This document shows positions 1 to 8,542 of a stretch of DNA of 64,000 nt, piece after piece (the stretch's first letter is position 1; each line of letters starts with the position of its first letter). The stretch is from Stutzerimonas xanthomarina DSM 18231 (GTDB lineage: Bacteria > Pseudomonadota > Gammaproteobacteria > Pseudomonadales > Pseudomonadaceae). The position numbers and the translations under genes were made by a program. The notes under the pieces were generated by a model. It did not search any database, had not been told where the DNA came from, and saw only the letters and a list, made by a program, of their open reading frames with translations. The stretch is from NCBI RefSeq assembly GCF_900129835.1, contig NZ_FQXA01000002.1, positions 124,001 to 188,000 of the forward strand. The letters are read 5' to 3'.

Positions 1-1
1 C

Positions 2-412
2 GTCTTCGGCGAGCCGAGCGAACACCAGCGAGCCTTGTGGACGTTCGAAAAGGACGCACAGTTGGCCGCCTTTGCGGCGGCCCGACGGGGTGCGCGCTGT
101 GAAGAAGTGGACGAGGCGGCGCGAGGCGCGCTCGAAGCCTGCGGCCTCGGTCCCGATTACCAATTGCCGGGGCTTCCTCATCGAACCGGTCACGGGGTCG
201 GGCTGGAAATCCATGAAAGTCCCTATCTGGTCCGCGGCGACCAGACACCCATCGACGTCGGCATGTGTTTCAGCAACGAACCGATGATCTGCGTGCCCGG
301 TGAGTTCGGCATTCGCCTGGAGGACCACTTCTACATGAGCGAGAGTGGACCGCGCTGGTTCACCGAGCCGAGCCACAGCATTGATGATCCCTTCGGCCTC
401 AATCACTGCTAA
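2..412 (+). CDS. M24 family metallopeptidase (Xaa-Pro aminopeptidase-like), C-terminal part
   Basis: Only the last ~136 codons are in the window; the reading frame is open to the left edge, so the start lies outside. The sequence shows the pita-bread metallopeptidase signature: HRTGHGVGLEIHE (metal-binding and catalytic histidines), then SNEP and GIRLEDH, which carry the two glutamate ligands. Members cleave N-terminal X-Pro bonds or related substrates using two divalent metals, normally in the cytoplasm. A short inverted repeat (421-442) lies just after the stop but has no T-run. The exact substrate cannot be told from this fragment; creatinase-like relatives share the fold. Confidence 0.9.
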   Translation, partial: VFGEPSEHQRALWTFEKDAQLAAFAAARRGARCEEVDEAARGALEACGLGPDYQLPGLPHRTGHGVGLEIHESPYLVRGDQTPIDVGMCFSNEPMICVPGEFGIRLEDHFYMSESGPRWFTEPSHSIDDPFGLNHC

Positions 413-526
413 GCGGTGAGGCGGTGCGCCTAACTGCACCGCTAAACAAATGGCTGACTGTGCTTATTCTTGGCTAAGTGGGCTATCTAGAATGGTCGAT
501 CCCACCACCCGCTCGGGCCTCACGTC

Positions 527-1432
527 ATGTCTTCGCGCCGCTTTCCGCTGCTGCTCGTGGGCGCTTTTGCCGCCCTGTATCTGATCTGGGGTTCGACCTA
601 TTTTGTGATTCGTATCGGCGTCCAGTCGTGGCCGCCAATGCTGTTGGCCGGGCTGCGTTTCGTCGTTGCCGGTAGCCTGATGTTTGCCTGGTTGCGCTGG
701 CGCGGTGTCCCGATGCCGACCGCCAAGGAGTGGCGCTCATGTGCAATCGTCGGCTTCCTTCTGCTCAGTTGCGGCAATGGCGGCGTCACCATTGCCGAGC
801 ACCTTGGGGTAGCGTCGGCGGTTGCGGCGCTGGCGATTGCAACCGTGCCGCTGTTTGCCTTGCTGTTCGGCTTGATCTGGGGCCAGCGAACCACGGGTCT
901 GGAGTGGGGCGGGATCCTGCTGGGGCTGATCGGCATCGGCTTGCTCAATCTTGGACACAACCTTCAGGCCAGCCCTCTGGGCGCGGTGATCGTTTTGCTC
1001 GCAGCGGCGAGCTGGGCGTTCGGTTCGATGTGGAGTCGCCACCTCAGTCTGCCGAACGGTGCAATGGCGAGTGCAGCACAGATGCTCGTCGGTGGCGCCG
1101 TGTTGTTGTTCGGCAGTTTGGTGAGCGGCGAACGCCTGCAGCAGATGCCAGACATGGGTGGCTGGCTTGCGTTGATCTACTTGACGTTTCTCGGATCCAT
1201 CGTCGCGTTCAGCGCCTACCTGTACCTGCTCAAGCATGTGCGACCGGCAGCGGCGACCAGTTACGCCTATGTAAATCCGGTGGTGGCGGTCCTGCTGGGT
1301 ATCACGTTTGCCGGTGAGCGCATCGGGCCTGAGGAGTGGTTGGCGATGACGGTTATCGTCAGCGCGGTAATCCTGATCGGTTTGCCCCAGTGGCGCCGGC
1401 CGAAGGCCGCAGCTGTGGCGAGCGAGACCTGA
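527..1432 (+). CDS. EamA/DMT-family transporter (YedA-like)
   Basis: A 301-residue integral membrane protein with ten predicted hydrophobic segments arranged as two EamA repeats. The N-terminal motif LYLIWGSTYFVIRIG and a second repeat with a GSIVAFSAYLYLL segment are typical of the drug/metabolite exporter group that includes E. coli YedA. It probably exports a small metabolite through the inner membrane, but the substrate is unknown. Family length is about 300 residues, so the gene is complete. It stands alone between the peptidase and an MFS gene, in the same direction as both. Confidence 0.85.
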   Translation: MSSRRFPLLLVGAFAALYLIWGSTYFVIRIGVQSWPPMLLAGLRFVVAGSLMFAWLRWRGVPMPTAKEWRSCAIVGFLLLSCGNGGVTIAEHLGVASAVAALAIATVPLFALLFGLIWGQRTTGLEWGGILLGLIGIGLLNLGHNLQASPLGAVIVLLAAASWAFGSMWSRHLSLPNGAMASAAQMLVGGAVLLFGSLVSGERLQQMPDMGGWLALIYLTFLGSIVAFSAYLYLLKHVRPAAATSYAYVNPVVAVLLGITFAGERIGPEEWLAMTVIVSAVILIGLPQWRRPKAAAVASET

Positions 1433-1614
1433 ATCGAGCGCGCCGTCGGCCTGACGGTAGTTGTATGATGACTGCCGCTTGGGCAAGATCGGACCAATTA
1501 CTTCGTGGTCCTGACCTCGGACGACTCATACGCCACCTTGGTCCTCCATAGCTGCACCGAGAGCGGTCTGGCCCGCCGTGTCTTTTCCTTCCGCTCATCT
1601 CAACAGGCGACCCG

Positions 1615-2802
1615 ATGCCCGCTGCGAAACAACCGTCCACCAACGACACCTTCTTCATCCTGTCGCTGGTCATTTTCAACTTCATCTCGTTCATTTCCAT
1701 TGGTATTCCGCTGGCGTCGCTGCCGGGCTACATCCATGAAAACCTGGGGTTCAGTACCGCGATCGCCGGTATTGTTATTGGTGCGCAATATCTGACCACC
1801 TTGCTCTGCCGTCCGCTCGCCGGCCGGCTGGCGGACGAGCGGGGCGCAAAGAAAACCGTACTCATCGGCATGGCGTCAGGGCTGATAAGCGGCGCGTTTC
1901 TGCTGGCCTCGGCGCTATTCGAATCCTGGCCGCTGGCAAGTATCGGGGTGATGGTCGCCAGCCGCTTGATCCTTGGTTTTGCGCAAAGTCTGGTTGGCAT
2001 ATCGGCGATCACCTGGGGCATCAGCCGGTTGGGAGCCGAAAGTACTGCGCGGATGATTTCCTGGAACGGAGTCGCCGCCTATGGCGGGGTCGGCATTGGC
2101 GCACCATTGGGCGTTTTTCTGACTGAGTCGCTGGGCCTCTGGAGCCTCGGCGCTGTGACAATGGGACTGGCCACCACAGGGCTGGCATTGGCATGGCGGC
2201 GTGGTGATGCGCCGCTCAATCCGGGTGCACGATTGCCGTTTGGCAAGGTGTTGTGGAAAGTCGCTCCGCCAGGTATCAGCTTGGCGTTGGCAACCATCGG
2301 TTACGGCACGCTGACAGCGTTCATTGCTTTGTATTATGACGCGCGTGGATGGGATGGCGCCGCCTGGTGTCTGACCGCTTTCGCCTTTGCCTTTATCGGC
2401 ACACGCCTGCTATTTCCCAATCTGATCAACCGCGTTGGCGGCTATTCAGTGGCGATGGTCTGCCTGATGATTGAAATCTGTGGGTTACTGCTGCTCTGGC
2501 TGGCGGAGGCGCCGAGCGTTGCACTGGCCGGTTCAGCCTTGACCGGCTGCGGCCTTTCTCTACTGTATCCGGCGTTGGGCGTGGGCGTGGTATCCCGAGT
2601 AGGCACTGCCAACCGCAGCTCGGGTCTTAGCGTCTTCGCTATGTTCTTTGACCTGTCGCTGGGCCTGTCCGGCGCGATCATGGGCGTGTTGGCCGCTTAC
2701 ATCGGCATGCAGAGCATCTTTCTCGGTGCCGCAGTGGTAGCCGTGGGCGGTCTTGGCATCGTCTGGCTGCTGCTCAGGCAGGAGCGGGCGACAGAACAAT
2801 AG
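1615..2802 (+). CDS. MFS transporter (YfcJ/YhhS-like)
   Basis: A 395-residue protein with about twelve hydrophobic helices. The loop between helices 2 and 3 carries the major-facilitator motif as GRLADERGAKK (residues ~70-80). The N-terminal NFISFISIGIPLASLPGYIHENLG resembles the YfcJ/YhhS group (often annotated as arabinose-transporter-like or UPF0226). Role: proton-driven export or uptake of an unidentified small molecule. The ATG at 1615 follows a weak AGGCGA. It converges on the badR gene; a GC-rich hairpin lies between them. Confidence 0.82.
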   Translation: MPAAKQPSTNDTFFILSLVIFNFISFISIGIPLASLPGYIHENLGFSTAIAGIVIGAQYLTTLLCRPLAGRLADERGAKKTVLIGMASGLISGAFLLASALFESWPLASIGVMVASRLILGFAQSLVGISAITWGISRLGAESTARMISWNGVAAYGGVGIGAPLGVFLTESLGLWSLGAVTMGLATTGLALAWRRGDAPLNPGARLPFGKVLWKVAPPGISLALATIGYGTLTAFIALYYDARGWDGAAWCLTAFAFAFIGTRLLFPNLINRVGGYSVAMVCLMIEICGLLLLWLAEAPSVALAGSALTGCGLSLLYPALGVGVVSRVGTANRSSGLSVFAMFFDLSLGLSGAIMGVLAAYIGMQSIFLGAAVVAVGGLGIVWLLLRQERATEQ

Positions 2803-2810
2803 TCATGCGA

Positions 2811-2832
2811 CGCTGCTTCGCGATGAGCAGCG
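2811..2832. terminator. Hairpin between convergent genes
   Basis: Seven-base-pair perfect stem CGCTGCT / AGCAGCG with an 8-nt loop in the 42-bp gap between convergent genes. It lacks a T-run, so it may act only weakly as a terminator or as an RNA-stabilising end. Confidence 0.3.
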
Positions 2833-2844
2833 TGGTCGAGAACG

Positions 2845-3351
2845 TTATGACTGCCCGATAGCAGATTCTTCTATTGAGTCCAAGTCGGCAGTATCGACGC
2901 GCTCGAGCGCAATGCTGCCGAGATCTGCCTGAAATTTGCTCAGGTAATGCAGGAAGTTGACGCTGTCATCGAAGCTGAAGCCCTTCAATCCCTGCGCATA
3001 GAACTCGGCGATACGCTGCTGTAGCGCCTCCCAGTACGTGCGTCCCGGCGCGGTCAGCCTGACCAGCCGTGCACGCCCGTCGTCGGGATGCGGCACGCGC
3101 TCGACATGGCCGTCCCGCTCCATGCGTTTCAGAACGCCGTCCAGGCTCTGGCGGCTGACCACCAGATACTCGGTCAGTTGATTGAAGGAGATTCCCTCGT
3201 CATAGCCTGGACGGGACAAGGCGCCGAGCACCGCCCACTGCACGGTGCTGATGCCCATCTCTTTCTGCACTTGCCGCTGCAACACGTTGCCGGTCTGAAA
3301 CAACCGGAAGAAAAGCCGGTTGGGAATGCTCTTGGTTTCAATCGCGGACAT
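2845..3351 (-). CDS. badR: MarR-family regulator, BadR-like
   Basis: A 168-residue winged-helix protein. The core has the MarR pattern: GISFNQLTEYLVVSRQSLDG is the recognition helix region and HPDDGRARLVRLT is the wing with its usual DxRxxxVxLT motif. It is the last gene of the aliA-badH-badI-aliB cluster, 41 bp after aliB. In Rhodopseudomonas palustris the MarR protein BadR represses the same badHI/aliAB set and is relieved by a pathway CoA intermediate, so the same job is inferred here. The start has an AGGAA ribosome site. Only position and family, not a tested binding site, support the badR name. Confidence 0.75.
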   Translation of the reverse strand: MSAIETKSIPNRLFFRLFQTGNVLQRQVQKEMGISTVQWAVLGALSRPGYDEGISFNQLTEYLVVSRQSLDGVLKRMERDGHVERVPHPDDGRARLVRLTAPGRTYWEALQQRIAEFYAQGLKGFSFDDSVNFLHYLSKFQADLGSIALERVDTADLDSIEESAIGQS

Positions 3352-3392
3352 CGGAATTCCTAGCAGGATGGCGGTAAGTCAGTCGGAACGCG

Positions 3393-4532
3393 CTACCTGG
3401 GTATGCATTCACGGGCGATGATATTTTTCATGATCTGCGCCGTGCCGTCACCAATCTGCAGCCCCAGCACGTCCCGCATGCGCTGCGAGAAGGGCAGATC
3501 CTCGCCCCAGCCGGTATGACCGTGGGCAAGCATGCACTGCTTCACGACGTCGAACGCGAGTTTCGGTCCCCACCATTTATTCATTGCCGCTTCAGCATTG
3601 TGGCGCTGCCCCGAATCCTTTAACCAGAGTGCGTAATAGCATTGCAGCCGAGCGGCCTGCACGTAGGTCTGGTATTCGGCGAGCGGATGCGTAAGGCCTT
3701 GAAAGGCGGAGAGCTTTTGCCCGAAGGCATCGCGCTCGGTCAGCCATTGCCAGGTTTCGTCCAGCGATTGCTGGGCGGTGGCCAGGCACTGCAGGCCGAT
3801 CAGCGCGCGGCTGTAGTCGAACCCTTGCATGACCTGCTTGAAGCCCTGGCCTTCCTCGCCCAGACGATGGCTGGCCGGCACCCGGACGTTGTCGAAGAAG
3901 ATCGAGCCACGACCGATGCAGCGCTGGCCGGCATCATCGAAACGGGTGGTGCTGATGCCGGGCGAGTCCATCGGGACGAGAAAGGCGCTGATGCCGTTGG
4001 CGCGCGATTCCTGCGTACCCGTGCGGGCAAACACGACCGCCACGTCCGCCTGGTCAGCCATGGAAATCGAGGTCTTTTCGCCGTTGAGGATGTAACCGTC
4101 GCCGTTGTGTTCGGCCTTGAGGCGCAGGTTCGCCGCATCCGAGCCGCCGCTGGGTTCGGTCAGGGCAATGCACACGACCTTGCGACCGGCGGTGATTTCA
4201 CCGAGCCATTCGCGCGCCAGTTCAGGCGCGGCATGCTGCGCGATGATCTGGCCATTGAGTGCGGCCAGTAACGGGATGTAGCCCACGTTGAAGTCGCCGC
4301 GTGAGATTTCTTCGATGATGATGCCGGCCGTGACGCAATCCAGACCGCTGCCGCCGAACGCTTCCGGCAGTTCGCCACCCAGCAGGCCCATTCCCCCCAT
4401 CTGCTCGATCAGCGACCGCTCGATACATCCTTCGCGCTCACGACGTCGGTAGCCGGGCATGAGCACATCGGCACTGAAGCGTGCCACGCTGTCGCGAATG
4501 GCGGTTTGATGCTCGTTGAAACCGAAATTCAT
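3393..4532 (-). CDS. aliB: Cyclohexanecarboxyl-CoA dehydrogenase (acyl-CoA dehydrogenase family)
   Basis: A 379-residue FAD-dependent acyl-CoA dehydrogenase that should oxidise cyclohexanecarboxyl-CoA to cyclohex-1-ene-1-carboxyl-CoA. The flavin region ALTEPSGGSDAANL and C-terminal IIARE motif are present. At the position where short- and medium-chain enzymes have the catalytic Glu (EGT), this protein has Asp362 in IGDGTAQI. From memory, an Asp base is characteristic of cyclic-substrate dehydrogenases. The ATG at 4532 was chosen because GGAG lies just upstream and the protein starts at the family's normal MNFGF position; an upstream extension to 4796 runs into badI and has no family character. 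Confidence 0.85.
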   Translation of the reverse strand: MNFGFNEHQTAIRDSVARFSADVLMPGYRRREREGCIERSLIEQMGGMGLLGGELPEAFGGSGLDCVTAGIIIEEISRGDFNVGYIPLLAALNGQIIAQHAAPELAREWLGEITAGRKVVCIALTEPSGGSDAANLRLKAEHNGDGYILNGEKTSISMADQADVAVVFARTGTQESRANGISAFLVPMDSPGISTTRFDDAGQRCIGRGSIFFDNVRVPASHRLGEEGQGFKQVMQGFDYSRALIGLQCLATAQQSLDETWQWLTERDAFGQKLSAFQGLTHPLAEYQTYVQAARLQCYYALWLKDSGQRHNAEAAMNKWWGPKLAFDVVKQCMLAHGHTGWGEDLPFSQRMRDVLGLQIGDGTAQIMKNIIARECIPR

Positions 4533-4591
4533 GGTGATCTCCAGCCAGAAGCCTGTGGCAGGAGCCGGTCTCCCGGCTCCGCGCGGATGCG

Positions 4592-5374
4592 TTACTTGTA
4601 GAACTGACGGAAGTTCGGCTTGCGCTTTTCCTTGAACGCAGCGGTCCCTTCCTTGGCTTCGTCGGTGTCGTAGTACAGGCTCAGCGCCTGCATCCCGAGC
4701 CCGCCGATCCCGCCAATATTGGCGCTGTCGGCATTGAACGAGCGCTTGGCGATGGAGAGAGCGGTCGGGCTCTTTTCCAGAATTTCGTCGCACCACTTGC
4801 TCACTTCAGCATCGAGTTCAGCGTGGGGCACCACGGCGTTGACCAAACCCCAGTCATACGCTTGCTGCGCGCTGTACTTACGGCACAGGTACCAAATCTC
4901 CCGGGCGCGTTTCTCGCCGATCACCCGGCTGAGGTAGGCGGTGCCGTAGCCGGGATCGACCGAGCCGACCTTCGGGCCGACCTGGCCGAAGATGGCGTTT
5001 TCAGAGGCGATGCTCAGGTCGCAGACCACATGGAGTACGTGCCCGCCGCCAATGGCGAATCCATTGACCCGCGCGATGACGGGCTTGGGCACTTCGCGAA
5101 TCAGATTCTGCAACTCTTCGACAGGCAGTCCGATCAGGCCGCGACCGTCGTATTGGCCCTCATGCGCACCTTGATCCCCGCCCGTGCAGAAGGCTTTGTC
5201 GCCGGCGCCGGTGAATACGATGACGCCAATGGCCTTGTTCCAGCCGGCCCGGTTGAAGGCGTCGAGCAGCTCCATGCAGGTCTGGCCGCGAAACGCGTTG
5301 TAGCGCTCCGGGCGGTTGATGGTGATGGTCGCGACGCCGTCGGCTTCGCTGTAGAGAATGTCTTCGTAGTTCAT
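4592..5374 (-). CDS. badI: 2-ketocyclohexane-1-carboxyl-CoA hydrolase (ring cleavage)
   Basis: A 260-residue crotonase-fold enzyme very close to R. palustris BadI throughout: GAGDKAFCTGGDQGAHEG, FAIGGGHVLHVVCDL and FGQVGPKVGSVDPGYGTAYL are all recognisable. BadI is related to MenB and hydrolytically opens the ring of 2-ketocyclohexane-1-carboxyl-CoA to give pimelyl-CoA, which then enters beta-oxidation. Length equals the family's. AGGAG precedes the ATG and it starts 13 bp after badH, so the two are probably co-translated. This gene is the strongest marker for the pathway assignment. Confidence 0.92.
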   Translation of the reverse strand: MNYEDILYSEADGVATITINRPERYNAFRGQTCMELLDAFNRAGWNKAIGVIVFTGAGDKAFCTGGDQGAHEGQYDGRGLIGLPVEELQNLIREVPKPVIARVNGFAIGGGHVLHVVCDLSIASENAIFGQVGPKVGSVDPGYGTAYLSRVIGEKRAREIWYLCRKYSAQQAYDWGLVNAVVPHAELDAEVSKWCDEILEKSPTALSIAKRSFNADSANIGGIGGLGMQALSLYYDTDEAKEGTAAFKEKRKPNFRQFYK

Positions 5375-5387
5375 GTTGAGCTCCTGT

Positions 5388-6155
5388 TCAGCCAGCCATG
5401 GTCAGGCCACCGGACACGCTGATGACCTGTCCGGTGATGAAGTCGGCATCGTCGCTAGCAAGCAAACAGACGATGCCGGGATAGTCTTCCGGTTGGCCAA
5501 GACGACGCTTGGGAACGGCGTTCTTGAACGCTTCAAGCAGCTTCTCCGGATTGTTCGACGTGGCCGCCACACTTTTCAGCAGCGCGGTATCGGTGGGGCC
5601 GGGGCAGACCACGTTGAAATTGATGTTCTTGCTGGCCAGCTCCCGCGCCAAGGTCTTCGACAGACCGATCAAGCCCGCTTTGCACGCGGCGTAGACCGCT
5701 TCCCCCGAGGAGCCGACGCGCGCGGCATCGGAGGCAATGTTGATGACCTTGCCGCCGCCGGCTTCGAGCATTTTCGGCAGCACCACGTGGTGCATGTTGA
5801 GCGCGCCGGTCAGGTTGATATCGATCAGCTGCTGCCACATGCCTGGCTCGGTCTTGAGAAACGGCATGAAGCGGTCGAAGCCCGCATTGTTGACGAGCAC
5901 GGTTGGCACACCCAGGTCGCGCTCAATCTTTTCTACCGTTTCGACGATGCTGGCGTAGTCGGTGATGTCCGCGGCATAGGCCACTGCCTTGCCGCCGGCT
6001 TCGGTGACAAGCTCGGCTGTGCTTTGCGCGGCTGCTTCGTCACGATCAAGGACCGCGACTCGGCTGCCCTCGGCGGCAAAACGCAGGCAGAGCGCGCGGC
6101 CAATGCCACCGCCACCGCCCGTGATGATCACGGTTTTTCCAGATAGGCCTTTCAT
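5388..6155 (-). CDS. badH: 2-hydroxycyclohexanecarboxyl-CoA dehydrogenase (SDR)
   Basis: A 255-residue classical short-chain dehydrogenase. NAD-binding TGGGGGIG at residues ~12-19, NNAG motif, and the Ser-Tyr-Lys set (IASDAARVGSSGEAVYAACK, residues ~140-160). The stretch INLTGALNMHHVVLP and the end GQVISVSGGLTM match BadH of R. palustris closely. It oxidises 2-hydroxycyclohexane-1-carboxyl-CoA to the 2-keto ester, the substrate of BadI encoded next to it. GGAG lies upstream of the ATG. It follows aliA by 35 bp. Confidence 0.9.
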   Translation of the reverse strand: MKGLSGKTVIITGGGGGIGRALCLRFAAEGSRVAVLDRDEAAAQSTAELVTEAGGKAVAYAADITDYASIVETVEKIERDLGVPTVLVNNAGFDRFMPFLKTEPGMWQQLIDINLTGALNMHHVVLPKMLEAGGGKVINIASDAARVGSSGEAVYAACKAGLIGLSKTLARELASKNINFNVVCPGPTDTALLKSVAATSNNPEKLLEAFKNAVPKRRLGQPEDYPGIVCLLASDDADFITGQVISVSGGLTMAG

Positions 6156-6190
6156 ATCGGTTCTCCAACGAATGCAAAGGGAAGGGGTGT

Positions 6191-7858
6191 TCAGGCGGGC
6201 TTGGCGGCCGGGAGGCAGATGCCTTTGGCCTGCTCACGCAGTTTGAATTTCTGGATCTTCCCGGATGGTGTGCGTGGCAATGCAGGCAGCACTTCGAGGT
6301 ATTCCGGTAAGTAGTTGCGGGTCAGGCGCTGCTCCGTGAGGAAGCTGACTACGTCCTGCAGGCTGAGCGACGGATGCCCCTCATGGAGGGTGACGTAGGC
6401 GCAAAGCCGCTCGCCTAGACGTTCATCAGGGCAACCCACCAGCGCGACTGCAGAAATCGCCGGGTGCTTGTAGAGCAGGTTTTCAATTTCCACGACCGGT
6501 ACGTTTTCGCCACCGCGGATCACCACGTCCTTGGTGCGACCCGTGATGCGGATGTAGCCGTCAGCGTCCATCCGCGCCAGGTCGCCGGTGGGAAACCAGC
6601 CGTCGTCATCGACGTTGTACAGATCCGGGCGCTTGAGGTAACCGATGAACAGGCTGGCGCCCCGAACGAGCAGGTTGCCTTCGGCGCCGCGTGGTACGTC
6701 TTCGCCAGTCTCATCCACCACGCGCACTTCCATATGGGGCACTGCGACGCCGTCGCTGTTGATCGCGCGCTCCGGCTCGTCTTCGGGCCGGGTCATGGTT
6801 ACGGCGCCGTTCTCGGTCATCCCCCACGCGGAAACAATCTTGGCCCGAATGGCGGCAGCCGCACGCTCCACCAGCGCCCCCGGTATTGGCGCGCCGGCCG
6901 AGACGAAGACGCGCAGCGAGGACAATTCTTCTGGGTGTTGTGGCGCAATCTCGATCAGGTCCGCCAGAAAGGGTGTCGACGCCATTGTGAAGGTCGGTCG
7001 TTCGGCCTTGGCGACCTTGACGGCAAACGCCGGGTCCCAAACGTCCTGCAGGACCGATGCGCTTTTCAGGTAGATGGGCATCATCAGGCCGTAGAGGAAG
7101 CCGGTCTGATGGGCCAGTGGCGACGCCATGAACATGATGTCGTCGCTGCCCAGATGCAGGCGTTCGGCGTAGGGACGGATATTGCTGAACAGCGTATTGC
7201 TGCTGTGCAGAACGCCTTTGGGCTCGCCCGTAGTACCAGATGTGTAAAGCAACTGGACGACGTCGTCGCCGTGCGGCTTCCGGTCGGCGAATAGGGCTTG
7301 GGTGTCGGTTTCCTCTTCCCACGCGCGATCCAGCAGCACCCGCTGGAAGGAACGACTCTCATCGTCGCTGTCGATTACCAGTACATGCTCGAGCGCCGGT
7401 AGTTCGGGGCGCAGCCCGTCCACCATCGCGGCGTAATCGAAGCCGCGGAATGTCTGCGGTACAACCAATACGCGGCTCTGCGCATAGCCCAGCATGAAGC
7501 GCAGCTCGTGCTCGCGAAAAATCGGCATCAACGGATTGAGCACCGCGCCGATGCGAACACACGCCAGGTGCAGGGCGGTCATTTCCCACCAGTTGGGCAG
7601 TTGGCAGGAGACGATATCGCCTTTGTCCACGCCCAGCGCCGCGAGGCCGGCTGCCATGCGGCGAACGATGTGATCCAGTTCGGCGTAGCTGAACATGCGT
7701 CGTACGTTTTGTTGGACACGGTATGCGATGAGGGCAGGCGCATCAGGTCTGCTCGATACAGCATGGTCCAGATAGTCTGTAATGACCTTGTCATTCCACG
7801 CGCCGGATTCGATCATTGATGCGCGGCGTTCGGATGGCACCGTTGCGGTAATGTTCAT
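6191..7858 (-). CDS. aliA: Cyclohexanecarboxylate-CoA ligase (AMP-binding)
   Basis: A 555-residue adenylate-forming enzyme, first gene of the operon. It shows the P-loop-like LLYTSGTTGEPKGVLHSS (residues ~210-227), AWGMTENGAVTMTRPED, the hinge TGDLARMDADGYIRITGR, and the C-terminal SGKIQKFKLR with the catalytic lysine. It should activate cyclohexanecarboxylate with ATP and CoA. The substrate assignment rests on the neighbouring badH, badI and aliB; by itself the sequence only says medium-chain or alicyclic acyl-CoA synthetase. AAGG lies 10 nt before the ATG at 7858. Confidence 0.85.
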   Translation of the reverse strand: MNITATVPSERRASMIESGAWNDKVITDYLDHAVSSRPDAPALIAYRVQQNVRRMFSYAELDHIVRRMAAGLAALGVDKGDIVSCQLPNWWEMTALHLACVRIGAVLNPLMPIFREHELRFMLGYAQSRVLVVPQTFRGFDYAAMVDGLRPELPALEHVLVIDSDDESRSFQRVLLDRAWEEETDTQALFADRKPHGDDVVQLLYTSGTTGEPKGVLHSSNTLFSNIRPYAERLHLGSDDIMFMASPLAHQTGFLYGLMMPIYLKSASVLQDVWDPAFAVKVAKAERPTFTMASTPFLADLIEIAPQHPEELSSLRVFVSAGAPIPGALVERAAAAIRAKIVSAWGMTENGAVTMTRPEDEPERAINSDGVAVPHMEVRVVDETGEDVPRGAEGNLLVRGASLFIGYLKRPDLYNVDDDGWFPTGDLARMDADGYIRITGRTKDVVIRGGENVPVVEIENLLYKHPAISAVALVGCPDERLGERLCAYVTLHEGHPSLSLQDVVSFLTEQRLTRNYLPEYLEVLPALPRTPSGKIQKFKLREQAKGICLPAAKPA

Positions 7859-8371
7859 GAGCTAATCTACCTTTTTCCGTTCGAATAGCATTGTTCTTGT
7901 AGTGGGCGAAGGAAACGACTGATCGCTGGTGAGTAGTTAAACTAGAACCCAATAATATGTCAATGTGTTGTCGTTAATTGTGACAGATAGCCTGCCGTTC
8001 ACTATCCCACCAAACAGTTGATGAACTGCCTGGCGGCCAGCTAAGGCGGCTGTTTGCATGCCGAGAGGGAGTCGAGCAGTGAACTGCAAAGTGCTTCGTG
8101 CTACAAAGCCTTTATGGGACAGAGCCATGCAGGTCGGGTCGCAACAATGAACTTGCAGGTTTGCGCCGACGCTGAGCGAGAGACTGCGATACAGGCTTCT
8201 ATATAGCCCGGACTGGAATCGGCGTGCGACGCCAAACGGGGACGTCAGGGCTGATCAATGAGGAATGGACAGGAGCGGCTGGGATCGCGCCCCGCGGGCG
8301 GGCATTGAGCCCGGTTCTGTTCTTCTGTGATTGCGGCGCTACGTAGTTTGCGTGCGGGTGTGCAGAGATGC
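7859..8371. other. Intergenic region upstream of aliA
   Basis: About 510 bp with no convincing gene. Apart from the aliA promoter region near 7934-7964, I see no clear repeats or RNA structure. Short ORFs here have no ribosome sites and no recognisable protein. Confidence 0.5.
7934..7964 (-). promoter_or_regulatory. Candidate aliA operon promoter and overlapping palindrome
   Basis: On the minus strand TTGACA (7964-7959) is followed after 17 nt by TTTAAC (7941-7936), a plausible sigma-70 promoter about 75 nt upstream of the aliA start. The -10 region overlaps an 11-bp palindrome TAGTTAAACTA (7934-7944), a suitable size and place for a MarR-type repressor such as the BadR encoded at the operon end. 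The local AT richness stands out from the flanks. Confidence 0.45.
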
Positions 8372-8542
8372 TTAGCGTCCGACCACGTAGAGCTCGAGGT
8401 CCATTGATGCACGCCTCGCCAGTGCCGCAGCGCTCGGGCGATTGTCCGTTTTGCAGCGCCTCAGCTGTTTCCAGAATTCAAGCGGTTGCTTGTTGCTGAG
8501 ATCGGATTGCTTGACCAGGTTTTCCAGCGTTTTGCTGCTCAT
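8372..8542 (-). CDS. Small hypothetical protein (56 aa)
   Basis: A 56-codon ORF starting ATG at 8542 with a textbook GGAGG six nucleotides upstream, and ending in TAA. The product begins MSSKTLENLVKQSDLSNK and ends DLELYVVGR; it is polar and charged with no signal peptide, membrane helix or cysteine pair, and contains one Cys. Codon use is that of the surrounding genes. I do not recognise the family. The strong ribosome site is the main support. It stands alone inside the aliA-KGG intergenic stretch. Confidence 0.55.
   Translation of the reverse strand: MSSKTLENLVKQSDLSNKQPLEFWKQLRRCKTDNRPSAAALARRASMDLELYVVGR

Noticed and set aside
4823-6146. Long plus-strand frames antisense to badI and badH
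   Set aside because: Shadows of two strongly matched enzymes on the minus strand.
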